A stretch of DNA of 64,000 nucleotides, taken from the NCBI RefSeq assembly GCF_900019265.1, contig NZ_CYGX02000014.1, positions 1 through 64,000 of the forward strand, read 5' to 3'. A model generated the notes under the pieces. That model ran no database searches. It was not told where the DNA came from and was given only the letters and a program-made list of their open reading frames with translations. The position numbers and the translations under genes were made by a program. The DNA comes from Paraburkholderia ribeironis. GTDB lineage: Bacteria; Pseudomonadota; Gammaproteobacteria; Burkholderiales; Burkholderiaceae. Positions 17,734-26,296 of this stretch are shown here, piece after piece; within the stretch, counting starts at the first letter, position 1; each line of letters begins with the position of its first letter.

Positions 17734-19007
17734 CAACTGGACCCCTCATCGCCTGTCACGAATGCGACCTTTTGCAGCGCGAGACGCCGTTACCGCCCAA
17801 CGGCGTGCTGCGCTGCTGCCGCTGCGGTGCCGAGTTGTATCGGAGCCATCCCGACAGCCTTGATCGCGCACTGTCCTTTACGCTCACGTCGATTGTCCTG
17901 TTTGCCGTCGCAAACGCCTACCCGGTCGTCGGCCTGGCGGTGAACGGTGACCTCGTCCAGACCACGCTGATCGGCGCGGTACGCGTGCTGTATCGCGACG
18001 GGATGTGGCCGCTCGCGGGCCTCGTGTTCGCCACGACCCTCCTGATGCCCGCGATGCAGATGACTGCGATGGCGTATCTGCTGGTGCCATTGCGGTTAAA
18101 TCGTGTTCCGTACCGGGCGGACCTGGTGTTCCGCGTCCTGCATATGGCCCAGCCATGGGGTATGACCGAGGTGCTGATCCTTGGGCTGCTGGTCGCACTC
18201 GTCAAGCTCGCGCATATCGCCAGCGTGGTGCCCGGTGTGGCGCTGTGGTCGTTCGGAGCGTTGATGCTGTTGCTGGCGGCGGCCAGTGCGGCATTCGATC
18301 CCCGCGAGCTGTGGGCGCGGATCAGTCATGGTGGACACGGCGCCGGTCCGGAGGCAGGCGGCGCGACAGCGCTGCCGTCTCCGAACGCGGCTGCCTGTGG
18401 CTGGATGGTTTGCCATAGCTGCGGATTGATGTCGAAACCTGCTGCCCACGCGCACGAAGCGTCCTGCCCGCGCTGCGGCGCGCAACTTCATTTTCGCAAG
18501 CCGGACAGTATCGCCCGCACGTGGGCGTTTCTGATCGCCGCGATGGTTCTATACGTTCCCGCGAACGTGCTGCCGGTCATGAACACCAGCTCACTGTTTG
18601 GCAGCGAGAAAGACACGATCATGAGTGGTGTCGTGTACCTGTGGACGTCAGGTTCCTGGCCGCTCGCCGTCATCGTGTTCATCGCGAGTATCGCGGTGCC
18701 GATGCTGAAGATCATCGCGCTGGTGTTCCTGACGGTTTCGACCCAGTTTCACTCGAGGTGGCAACCAGAGCAAAGAACGCGCGTCTATCGTCTCGTCGAG
18801 CTGGTCGGACGCTGGTCGATGCTCGATATTTACGTCATCACGATGCTCGTCGCGCTCGTCCAGTTCAATGCGCTGGCGACCATCCAGGCGGGTCCGGCTG
18901 CGATCGCCTTTGGAGCGGTGGTCGTTCTGACCATGTTTGCCGCGATGTCGTTTGATCCTCGCCTGATCTGGGATCTCGCAGAGAAAAATCATGGCCATGC
19001 CGCCTGA
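17730..19007 (+). CDS. pqiA: Paraquat-inducible protein A, two-domain
   Basis: A 425-residue inner-membrane protein made of two PqiA repeats. Each begins with a four-Cys rubredoxin-like knuckle (CHECDLLQ...CCRCGAEL and CHSCGLMS...CPRCGAQL), followed by four membrane segments. In the E. coli Pqi system, PqiA sits with the MCE protein PqiB and lipoprotein PqiC in an envelope lipid-transport path. The ATG overlaps the outer-membrane channel gene by four bases. Confidence 0.92.
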   Translation: MTTGPLIACHECDLLQRETPLPPNGVLRCCRCGAELYRSHPDSLDRALSFTLTSIVLFAVANAYPVVGLAVNGDLVQTTLIGAVRVLYRDGMWPLAGLVFATTLLMPAMQMTAMAYLLVPLRLNRVPYRADLVFRVLHMAQPWGMTEVLILGLLVALVKLAHIASVVPGVALWSFGALMLLLAAASAAFDPRELWARISHGGHGAGPEAGGATALPSPNAAACGWMVCHSCGLMSKPAAHAHEASCPRCGAQLHFRKPDSIARTWAFLIAAMVLYVPANVLPVMNTSSLFGSEKDTIMSGVVYLWTSGSWPLAVIVFIASIAVPMLKIIALVFLTVSTQFHSRWQPEQRTRVYRLVELVGRWSMLDIYVITMLVALVQFNALATIQAGPAAIAFGAVVVLTMFAAMSFDPRLIWDLAEKNHGHAA

Positions 19008-20613
19008 TCGACCCGACTCACCCGATATTCCCGAAGCGGTCGCCGCGCCGCGCCCGCGCTGGCGGCTGCCGCTGATCTGGCTGGTGCCGATCATCGCCGT
19101 GCTGATCGGCGCCTGGCTCGCGGTGAAGGCGGTCGTCGAGCGGGGCCCGACGATCACGATTACCTTCACAACCGGCGAAGGGCTCGATGCAGGCAAGACC
19201 AAGATCAAATTCAAGCACGTGGACATCGGCGTCGTCAAAAGCGTGACGCTGTCGAGGGATCACTCACGCGTCGTAGCGACTGCCGACATTGTCAAGGATG
19301 CTTCGGATCTCCTCGTCAACAACACGCGTTTCTGGGTCGTGCGTCCACGCATTTCCGGGGGCACGGTGTCCGGTATCGGCACGCTGCTGTCCGGCTCGTT
19401 TATCAGCATGGATGTGGGCAACTCGACAACCATACGTCACGACTTTGTCGGCCTCGAAACGCCACCTGTATTTGCGAGCGACGTCCCGGGACGGGAGTTC
19501 GTGTTGAAGGCGCAGGACATGGGCTCACTCGATGTCGGCTCTCCTATCTTCTTCAGACGCCTGCAGGTCGGTCAGGTCACGGCCTACAAGCTTGATAGCG
19601 ACGGCAAGGGCGTGACAATCAACGTGTTCGTCAACGCGCCCTACGACAGGTTTGTGACCAACAATACGCGCTTCTGGCACGCAAGCGGTATCGACGTCTC
19701 GCTCGATACCAGCGGCGTGAAGGTCAACACGCAGTCGCTGGTCTCCATCGTGATCGGCGGCCTCGCGTTCCAGACGCCTCCGGATACGGCAGACATCTCC
19801 GAGGCCGCCGTGAAGACGCAATTCGAACTGTTCGAAAGCTTCGCCGATGCGATGAAGCGCCATGACAACATCGTCGATACCTATGTGCTGAATTTCACCG
19901 AATCGGTGCGCGGGCTGACGATCGGCGCGCCGGTCGACTTCCGTGGGATCACGGTGGGCGAGGTGACGGCAATCTATACCCGCTTCGATCCGGTCACGAA
20001 GCAGATCAGCATTCCGGTCGAGATCCATTTTTTTCCGGAGCGCTTCACTTCGCGCTACCAGCCGGGCGCAACAGGTGCTGGCAGGGTCTCGAGGGACCCC
20101 CAGGCGCTCGCGACTTATCTTGTCGGCCGTGGACTCCGGGCGCAATTGCGAACCGGAAGCCTGATTACCGGACAGCTGTACATCGCGGTCGATTTTTTCC
20201 CCAATGCCGCCAAGGCCTCAATGGATTGGAGCAAGAACCCGCCAGAATTTCCGACCACGCCAGGCAATCTGCAATCGCTGCAGGAGTCGTTGACGAGTCT
20301 GATGACCAAGCTGAACAAGATTCCGTTCGATGCGATCGGCAAGAACGCGCAACAGACGCTTGTCGAGGCGAACACGTTGCTCAAGCGGCTCGATACCGAA
20401 GTTACGCCGCAGGCTCGCGATACGCTCATCGCGGCGCATAAGGCGCTCGACTCGGCGAACAGCGCATTGCTGCCCAACTCGCCGTTGCAGCAGGGAGCAG
20501 GGGACGCATTGAGCGAGCTGGCGCGCACGGCGGCCGCCTTCCGGACGCTCGCGGATTATCTCGAACGACATCCGGAAGCGCTGATTCGAGGAAAACCGGG
20601 GGACCAGAAATGA
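18991..20613 (+). CDS. pqiB: PqiB-type MCE-domain protein
   Basis: A 540-residue protein anchored by one N-terminal membrane helix (LPLIWLVPIIAVLIGAWLAV) and carrying serial MCE domains in the periplasm (first near 50-140, with FTTGEGLDAGKTKIKFKHVD; two more follow). A helical C-terminal region (SLQESLTSLMTKLNKIPFDA) completes it. By analogy with E. coli PqiB it forms a hexameric tube for lipid passage between membranes. It overlaps pqiA by 17 bases and pqiC by four. Confidence 0.92.
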   Translation: MAMPPDRPDSPDIPEAVAAPRPRWRLPLIWLVPIIAVLIGAWLAVKAVVERGPTITITFTTGEGLDAGKTKIKFKHVDIGVVKSVTLSRDHSRVVATADIVKDASDLLVNNTRFWVVRPRISGGTVSGIGTLLSGSFISMDVGNSTTIRHDFVGLETPPVFASDVPGREFVLKAQDMGSLDVGSPIFFRRLQVGQVTAYKLDSDGKGVTINVFVNAPYDRFVTNNTRFWHASGIDVSLDTSGVKVNTQSLVSIVIGGLAFQTPPDTADISEAAVKTQFELFESFADAMKRHDNIVDTYVLNFTESVRGLTIGAPVDFRGITVGEVTAIYTRFDPVTKQISIPVEIHFFPERFTSRYQPGATGAGRVSRDPQALATYLVGRGLRAQLRTGSLITGQLYIAVDFFPNAAKASMDWSKNPPEFPTTPGNLQSLQESLTSLMTKLNKIPFDAIGKNAQQTLVEANTLLKRLDTEVTPQARDTLIAAHKALDSANSALLPNSPLQQGAGDALSELARTAAAFRTLADYLERHPEALIRGKPGDQK

Positions 20614-21194
20614 TGCGTTCGATCCTGTTCCTCATTGCTGCGCTCGCGCTCGGGACTCTCGCAGGCTGCAGCTCGCCGAAGGCTGCCTTCTACACCCTGA
20701 GCGCCGACACTGCGCTCGAGCGCAGCGGTCCCGTCGTTCCGGTCAACATCGTGGTCGGTCCGGTGACAGTACCGGAACTCGTCGACCGTCCGCAGATGGT
20801 GACGCGCGTCTCGGACAATGAAGTCGCGGTGAACGAATTCGCGCGCTGGGGCGAACCGCTCAAGAGCAATATCCCGCGGGCTTTGGCGGGCAATCTTGTG
20901 CAGTTGCTGGGGACCGGAAATGTGTCCGTTTTTCCGCAAGGCGAGGCGGTAGAGGTCTATCAGGTTAGCGTCGCCATCCTGCGCTTCGATTCGGTACCGG
21001 GTGACTCGGTCACCATCGATGCGTTGTGGACCGTGCATCCTCCTAAACAGGCGGCGCAGGTGACCGGCCATACGGTCGCGCATGAACCGGTGACGGGATC
21101 GGGGTATATCGCCATCGCGGCTGCCCACAGCCGCGCACTGGCCGTGGTGAGTCAAGACGTTGCCGCAGCAATCCGGCAAACATTGCCGCGATGA
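20610..21194 (+). CDS. pqiC: PqiC-type outer-membrane lipoprotein
   Basis: A 194-residue lipoprotein with lipobox LAGC at residues 17-20, then SSPKAAFYTLSA and VNIVVGPVTVPELVDRPQMV, features of the ABC-transport-auxiliary/PqiC family. It docks the MCE tube at the outer membrane in E. coli. It closes a run of six coupled genes beginning with the RND adaptor. Confidence 0.88.
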   Translation: MMRSILFLIAALALGTLAGCSSPKAAFYTLSADTALERSGPVVPVNIVVGPVTVPELVDRPQMVTRVSDNEVAVNEFARWGEPLKSNIPRALAGNLVQLLGTGNVSVFPQGEAVEVYQVSVAILRFDSVPGDSVTIDALWTVHPPKQAAQVTGHTVAHEPVTGSGYIAIAAAHSRALAVVSQDVAAAIRQTLPR

Positions 21195-21358
21195 ATCGCA
21201 AGCGTCCCGGCACACAATCGCGAGCGCAGTCGGTTCGATGGCATGCCGTCGTTGCCCGTGGACAGGTGGCGTAAAAGGTCCGTTGATCGCGTTGCATGCC
21301 CTCATTCGAGCGGGAAGGTCTGGGCATGCGGGAACAACGATCGGTCCCATCGCGCACT

Positions 21359-21378
21359 TATTGGACCAAGGTCCACTA
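21359..21378. promoter_or_regulatory. GGACC palindrome, copy E
   Basis: TATTGGACCAAGGTCCACTA, with perfect GGACC/GGTCC arms. It is 220 bases upstream of the first exported small protein of the last trio (21601) and has the same core as copies A-D. Confidence 0.65.
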
Positions 21379-21443
21379 GTGGCGTCCACTCGCGCTGCGT
21401 ATTCTTCACCTTAGCCGCACGCGTCGAGCCACACGAGCTTGCG

Positions 21444-21499
21444 CCAGGGCCAGGGCCAGGGCTTGGGCTAGGGCTAGGGCTTGGGCTAGGGCTTGGGCG
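21444..21499 (+). repeat. Hexanucleotide tandem repeat (AGGGCC/GGGCTT/GGGCTA)
   Basis: About nine hexamers run GGGCCA, GGGCCA, GGGCTT, GGGCTA, GGGCTA, GGGCTT and so on. The G-rich strand is the plus strand. It lies between palindrome E and the following gene. It may form a quadruplex or be a slippage-prone spacer. Confidence 0.75.
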
Positions 21500-21600
21500 A
21501 GGCGCACTGCGGAAAGCAGGATGAAGTTGTCTCTACCGAAGCGATGATCCCGGCGTTTTTCAAGACTGACGACTGCTTTACCACTGTTAAGGACAAGGCC

Positions 21601-21900
21601 ATGACCAGATGTTTTTTGCGGCTTGCGCTGGGGTCAGCGCTGCTGTTCTCGGGTGTGGTCGGCGCCCAGCAGTTTCCGATTCTGGATCAGGTCGCAGACA
21701 AGATCGTCCAGAAGTACGAGCGGTCGACCTGCGAGCAACTGTGGCAGGAAAGGGCTCAGAAACGGGGGCAGCCGAAGTCCGAGAACGAGCAGCGTGCCGT
21801 GCAGTTGCTGCGCACCGATCCGCAGATGCGTGCCGAGTTCATCAACAGGGTGGCGGCTCCGATTGCCAACAAGATGTTCGAGTGCGGCATGATTCCGTGA
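21601..21900 (+). CDS. Small exported protein of unknown function
   Basis: A 99-residue protein with a signal peptide ending near VVGAQQ. The mature part is helical (ILDQVADKIVQKYERSTCEQ) and ends in FECGMIP, with two Cys that may pair. The ATG at 21601 was chosen for the signal peptide. Family not recognised. It is followed 45 bases later by the DUF2092 gene, so the two may be co-transcribed. Confidence 0.7.
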   Translation: MTRCFLRLALGSALLFSGVVGAQQFPILDQVADKIVQKYERSTCEQLWQERAQKRGQPKSENEQRAVQLLRTDPQMRAEFINRVAAPIANKMFECGMIP

Positions 21901-21945
21901 CCGCTTCCGGGCACGCTGCAAGATTGGTTATTTAGCGAGGCCGCG

Positions 21946-22800
21946 ATGATCTTCGAGAAATTGAAGTGGAGTGTAACCGCCGTCGTGCTGGGCGTGCTCC
22001 TCGCAGCTAGCGGCAACGCCCAGCAGACGCACAAGGCGGCCAGACCGGCGGCGAAGTCTGCCGCGCCAGCGTACCAGCCAGGGCTCGAGCCACACGCGAT
22101 CGACATCCTCAAGGCGGCGGGCGCTCGTCTTGCCGCGGCCCGGACAATGTCGTTCACCGCGGTCGTCTCCTATGAGAGTCCGAGCCGTCTCGGCCCTCCG
22201 CTCATCTATTCCACCAGGTCGGAGGTCACGATGCAGCGGCCGGACAAGCTCAGGGTCATCACTCCCGGCGACGGGCCACCTTCGGAGTTCTATTACGACG
22301 GTAAGACCATGATGGCATTCGCACCGAAGGAGAACCTGGTCGCCGTCGCCGACGCGCCACCAACCATCGACGACGCGCTACAGGCGGCCTACGTTAAAGG
22401 GGCGATCTATTTTCCGTTTACTGACGTAATCGTCACGGATCCGTACAAGGATATCGCCGACGGATTGAAGCTCGCCTTCTATATTGGTCAATCGATCGTT
22501 GTTGACAACACAACTACGGACATGGTGGCCTATATTACCGGCGATGTATTTGTGCAGGCCTGGATCGGCACAGAGGACAAACTTCCGCGCCGGATTTACG
22601 CCGTTTACCTCGACGATCGCGCCCGTCTGCGCCACGTGCTGGCACTCTCGAACTGGAAACTGGACGTCCCCGTTCCCGCGGACGCCTTTGCTTCGACCCA
22701 GACGGCCGGCGCGGCGCGCATCGCGTTTGCGCGCCCGGACGCCACCGATGTGCCCGGAATGAAGCCTCCGCCGAAGATCCGGGCTGCGAAGACTCAATGA
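21946..22800 (+). CDS. DUF2092 exported protein
   Basis: A 284-residue protein with a signal peptide (VVLGVLLAASGNAQQ) and the DUF2092 pattern: AIDILKAAGARLAAARTMSF, VTMQRPDKLRVI, FYYDGKTMMAFAPKENLVAV. The fold resembles outer-membrane lipoprotein carriers (LolA/LolB-like), so a periplasmic lipid or lipoprotein role is possible but unproven; it would fit the nearby pqi genes. It overlaps the next gene by four bases. Confidence 0.78.
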   Translation: MIFEKLKWSVTAVVLGVLLAASGNAQQTHKAARPAAKSAAPAYQPGLEPHAIDILKAAGARLAAARTMSFTAVVSYESPSRLGPPLIYSTRSEVTMQRPDKLRVITPGDGPPSEFYYDGKTMMAFAPKENLVAVADAPPTIDDALQAAYVKGAIYFPFTDVIVTDPYKDIADGLKLAFYIGQSIVVDNTTTDMVAYITGDVFVQAWIGTEDKLPRRIYAVYLDDRARLRHVLALSNWKLDVPVPADAFASTQTAGAARIAFARPDATDVPGMKPPPKIRAAKTQ

Positions 22801-23600
22801 GACGCGTCATGAGACAAGTCGTCATCCGTCTAGCCGCTCTTCTTCTGCCGACGTTCGCGGCAGGGCCCGCCGGCGCGTGGTCGCACGCTGCCGCTTTTGG
22901 AGGCCGCGTATCGCATGCGCCGGGTTCGGAGTCTTGGACCCGCACCAACGCTGCGGGGGGCAGCGAAACGCATACTTACGGTCAGGGCACGACGGCGACC
23001 AGCCGCTATGGCGGCACGGCAACGCACGTTCAAGGATCGGGGCAGACGACTGCAACGAATCAATACGGTGGCAGCGCGACCCACACTTACGGGCAGGGGA
23101 CGACAGCCACCAACGCGTATGGTGGCACGGCGACGCACGTCACGGGATCCGGTTACTCGACCTACACCAGTGCCTCGGGCGCCACTGCATACCATAGTGC
23201 ATACCGTGGCGCGACTTACCCTGCGTATCATCCACCGGTCGTCGTGAATAACTACGGTTCCGGATGCTACAACTGCGGCGGCTGGTCCACTGCGGGGGCG
23301 GCAGCCGCGGGCGCGATGGTGGGTGTGGCGGCCGGCGCGGCCGTCGCTAACGCCAACAATGCAGCAGTTGCGTCGAACGCCTACAACGCCGGCGTGGTCG
23401 CCGGAGCGAGGGCGGCAGCACAACCTGTCGCCGCCCCGGTCAGCAATGCGTTTGCCATGGGTGCGGTCTACGCGGTGCTGCCCACCGGCTGTGCGCAGCC
23501 CACGGTCAATGGCAACGCCTATTACCTGTGCGGCAACACGTGGTTCCAGCCCGCCTACGGGGCGAACGGCGTGTACTACCGTGTGGTGCCGGCGCCTTGA
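22797..23600 (+). CDS. Exported Gly/Thr/Tyr repeat protein
   Basis: A 267-residue protein. A signal peptide ends near AGAWS, then comes a low-complexity region in which a unit of about 30 residues is repeated twice and partly a third time (THTYGQGTTATNAYGGTATH). An alanine-rich stretch follows (residues 165-210), then a C-terminal module with paired Cys (PTGCAQPTVNGNAYYLCG, then WFQPAYGANGVYY). I know similar C-terminal modules only from uncharacterised exported proteins. It is coupled to the DUF2092 gene by ATGA. Confidence 0.72.
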   Translation: MRRVMRQVVIRLAALLLPTFAAGPAGAWSHAAAFGGRVSHAPGSESWTRTNAAGGSETHTYGQGTTATSRYGGTATHVQGSGQTTATNQYGGSATHTYGQGTTATNAYGGTATHVTGSGYSTYTSASGATAYHSAYRGATYPAYHPPVVVNNYGSGCYNCGGWSTAGAAAAGAMVGVAAGAAVANANNAAVASNAYNAGVVAGARAAAQPVAAPVSNAFAMGAVYAVLPTGCAQPTVNGNAYYLCGNTWFQPAYGANGVYYRVVPAP

Positions 23601-24275
23601 GGGGCCATCTTCGTAAGCGTATTCGCCAACGCACTGTCTGGTTTATCTGCGCGCCGTGCTGCCGGAAGGTGAGGTCGGTCGGGGAAAGTAGACGCTAACA
23701 TTCCGTAAATTTAGGAACGGAGAGATGCATGAATCGAATCGGCATGGATATTCATATGGCCGGCCTCGCGCCGTTCCGATAGGACGGCTGGCGTCGAGTC
23801 AGGGTTGTGACCCCGACGTGACGCACAGGAGGCATTCATGGAAGACGGCGTGAGGCGCGTGCGACTTGCGGGCGTGTTGTGATCTTGCGGCCATCGTGTG
23901 CGGGGCTTTTGTCTTGAGCGGACCGGCCTCCTCCCTATTAATTTTAAATAAAAGAAATGGTCAACATTTTGTAGTGTAGGAATCCTATTTGTTGAGAGTT
24001 TGGCTTTGTAGGTCCTAAATGGAGGTGTCGCGTTTCCGCCAGATCGAAATGTCGTGTTATTGCGTAGCTTGAGCGCCGGACATTCCATCTGGGAGCCCCG
24101 GCGATGAACGCGACTGGGACGATCACGATGACGACGTGGACGCGCGCGCGGCTTTGCCGCGCGAAATACGGTTTCTGCTTTCTGCTCGGCGCGTCTGGGC
24201 ATGGTGTGCCCCCTCGATCCGCGTATACGCAAAAACGACGGGTGCCAGCGGGATAAGCCAGGCCACACAAGAACA
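23601..24275. other. Intergenic stretch with AT-rich patch
   Basis: No gene is supported. 23940-24060 is clearly AT-rich compared with its surroundings. A very short start-like peptide at 23729 (MNRIGMDIHM) resembles the beginning of an IS110 transposase but stops after 17 residues. Confidence 0.4.
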
Positions 24276-24312
24276 AAAAACCCCGTAAGACCTTGATCTT
24301 ACGGGGTTTCTC
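24276..24312 (-). terminator. Terminator after tRNA-Leu
   Basis: An 11-bp stem (24280-24290 with 24297-24307, ACCCCGTAAGA on one side) with a six-base loop, followed on the minus strand by a run of six T. It lies 32 bases after the 3' end of the tRNA. Confidence 0.85.
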
Positions 24313-24343
24313 GAACTACTTCGGCTTACGCCGGAACAACTTG

Positions 24344-24430
24344 TGGTGCCCAGGAGAGGACTCGAACCTCCACGGTGTTGCCACCGCTAGGACCTGAACC
24401 TAGTGCGTCTACCAATTCCGCCACCTGGGC
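24344..24430 (-). tRNA. tRNA-Leu (anticodon CAG)
   Basis: The minus strand folds as a class II tRNA of 87 nt including an encoded CCA. The acceptor stem is GCCCAGG with CCTGGGC, the D arm contains GGTAGACGC, the anticodon stem CTAGG/CCTAG encloses TTCAGGT (anticodon CAG), the variable arm is GGTGGCAACACC, and the T arm reads GGTTCGAGTCC. It reads CUG leucine codons. Confidence 0.95.
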
Positions 24431-24625
24431 ACGTCTTCAAGCTAGACCGCTATTTTAGCGGGTTGATTCAGCGTGTCAATCCCTACTTCAAACAGACTTC
24501 GCTTTATCAACCGCCTGGCTGGCTCGGGCAGCGAAGCGATGCTTCACTACCTGACCGCCATCCTGCCAGCCAGGGGACCCGACTCGTAGCAACGCATGAA
24601 TCGGACTAGCTGGCCTCACACAAAA

Positions 24626-24656
24626 AATAGAGCCGCCCGAAGGCGGCTCTATTTTT
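24626..24656 (-). terminator. Terminator after truncated tRNA
   Basis: A 10-bp perfect stem TAGAGCCGCC/GGCGGCTCTA with a TTCG tetraloop on the minus strand, flanked by T and A runs on both sides. It sits six to ten bases beyond the truncated tRNA 3' end at 24662, as a tRNA terminator would. Confidence 0.85.
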
Positions 24657-24661
24657 GAATC

Positions 24662-24683
24662 TGGTGCCAGGAGAGGACTCGAA
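24662..24683 (-). pseudogene. Truncated tRNA 3' end (candidate attachment scar)
   Basis: Twenty-two bases match the 3' end of the neighbouring tRNA-Leu (TTCGAGTCCTCTCC-TGGCACCA on the minus strand) with one base missing. Similarity stops at 24684 inside the T loop, and AT-rich DNA follows. With its own terminator directly downstream, this looks like a second tRNA whose 5' two thirds were displaced by an integrating element. Confidence 0.65.
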
Positions 24684-25119
24684 TAAAACTGATAACATAC
24701 TGAAAAATAATGAAAAAATTATTTGACGTATCAGCAGTATGCGCACTTGTATACGCAAAAACGATGGATCTCAGCAGCGCATGATACCGTTCGCAGGACG
24801 ATCTGGATATTTCGCTTGGGACGAGGCCATTCCCGATTTCCGAAGAATCAACCACTTTCAAACTCCGGCCCCGGGGGATTCGGCTTCCAGAAGCCGCAAG
24901 CCTGTCCCCCAGCCCGTCGATGCCAAAAAAAACCTTGCTTCAGACACGCGTTCAACTCTTCAGCGAAGCAACCCTCAGGCCAGATCACGGCATCAATCGT
25001 GAAATTCGCATTATGAGGAGTCGATCAACTATTGGCTCTCGCTATTTGGCAGATGAAACCGAGCAAACTAAGCTGGATAAATCCAAGTCACGAGACTTTT
25101 TGTCTGAAAACTTTCGATC

Positions 25120-25362
25120 ATGGCAAGCGCTACATGCGAACTGGGTTTTCTCTGTCCCAAGTGCAGTGTTCCAATGGAAGACTGTTGGGAAATCCTCGCG
25201 GCAGGTGAGGTCCACCGCCTCATTTGCCAGTGCTGCGGCGCCGTATTCAACGGTCTGATCGTCGAGTGTGATGCGTGCGGTTCCGAGGACTTTATCACCA
25301 GTACGTCGGCAATCGACGCTGAGGGGATTACCTGTTCCGGCATTGTCAACTTAGCGAAATGA
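25120..25362 (+). CDS. Small zinc-ribbon protein
   Basis: An 80-residue protein with three Cys pairs typical of zinc ribbons: CPKC at residues 12-15, CQCC near 37 and CDACG near 51. The spacing suggests at least one zinc site. Family not recognised. No strong ribosome site precedes the ATG. It lies between the tRNA scar and an IS6 element, in less G+C-rich DNA, and could be a remnant of the integrated element. Confidence 0.5.
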   Translation: MASATCELGFLCPKCSVPMEDCWEILAAGEVHRLICQCCGAVFNGLIVECDACGSEDFITSTSAIDAEGITCSGIVNLAK

Positions 25363-25391
25363 GACGAGTTGATGGCCTGCAGGCCGGCCAA

Positions 25392-26126
25392 TCAGAAAGC
25401 GAGGGGCGGATTTTGGGTGCTTTCGGTAAATTCGCGCCAAGCCACAAATCGTGCGGCAAGCTGTTTGCGATAAAGCCAGGCACGCAGCCGATGTCGCTTG
25501 AGCGCGAAATGTTGGCGGATTGGCCCGAAGCAAGAAAGAAATTTCTGCGTGTATTTCGGCTCACGAAAGCCGCGCATGCGCCGCTCGCGTTCACGCGTGG
25601 GTTGATGGCTGTTCTCGACGCGGTTGTTCACCCGGGCCGCCGCTTTAACGAACACATGCTTCACGCTCGCCAGCTCCGGGATTTCGGCTTTGGCCGCCGG
25701 GTCGGTGCGCAACTGGTCGGTAACGATCTTGCGGGGTACCGGGTTTGAGCGCAGCACCCGCTTGAAAAAGCGCTTGGCCGCGGCCGTGTCGCGCCGCTTC
25801 TGCACCAGGATGTCGAGTTCGGCGCCATGCCCGTCCACCGCTCGCCATAGCAGATACGGTTCACCGCGAAGCGTGACGTACATCTCGTCAAGGTGCCAGG
25901 TTGAACCGGGCTTGCGCCGCGCGGCTTTCACCCGGTGCGCCAAGCTCGTGCCGAATTTGTCGCACCAGCATCGGATCGTCTCGTAGCTCACGATCACCCC
26001 GCGCTCAAAGAGCAACTCCTCGATATCGCGCAAGCTCAACTGAAAGCGGAAATACCAGCGTACCGCGCAACTGATCACTGCGGCGGGAAAACGGTGGCCG
26101 CGATAAACCGATTTCGATTTCTTCAA
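25392..26126 (-). CDS. IS6-family transposase, full length
   Basis: A 244-residue DDE transposase that looks intact. The HTH region (SLRDIEELLFERGVIVSYET) is followed by WHLDEMYVTLRGEPY (first Asp), KIVTDQLRTDPAAK (second Asp) and ARVNNRVENSHQPTRERER (Glu), then YRKQLAARFVAWREF at the C-terminus. IS6 elements move by replicative cointegrate formation and commonly cause adjacent deletions. A near-identical but internally deleted copy is at 36295-36660, so recombination between such copies could have shaped the region. Confidence 0.9.
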   Translation of the reverse strand: MKKSKSVYRGHRFPAAVISCAVRWYFRFQLSLRDIEELLFERGVIVSYETIRCWCDKFGTSLAHRVKAARRKPGSTWHLDEMYVTLRGEPYLLWRAVDGHGAELDILVQKRRDTAAAKRFFKRVLRSNPVPRKIVTDQLRTDPAAKAEIPELASVKHVFVKAAARVNNRVENSHQPTRERERRMRGFREPKYTQKFLSCFGPIRQHFALKRHRLRAWLYRKQLAARFVAWREFTESTQNPPLAF

Positions 26127-26296
26127 CGCACTATCCTAACTGATCACCTCGCTAACCTGACAATGCCACTATGAATGCACTGCGCCGTCCGCGTTGGATT
26201 GTAGCTTCCATCTTGTCCGACGGCCGTGAACAATCTGTGGAATCTTAAGCAAGGCTTTCGAGTGAGGCCCTGTTGGCAGATTGCAGAGACTTCGAC

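Larger units (their letters stand above)
21195..21600. other. Intergenic region with palindrome E and hexamer repeat
   Basis: About 400 bases without a supported gene after pqiC. It contains palindrome E (21359-21378) and a G-rich hexamer tract (21444-21499). Confidence 0.5.

Noticed and set aside
22900..23170. CRISPR-like repeats
   Set aside because: The repeats are in frame, encode a periodic protein and have no unique spacers.
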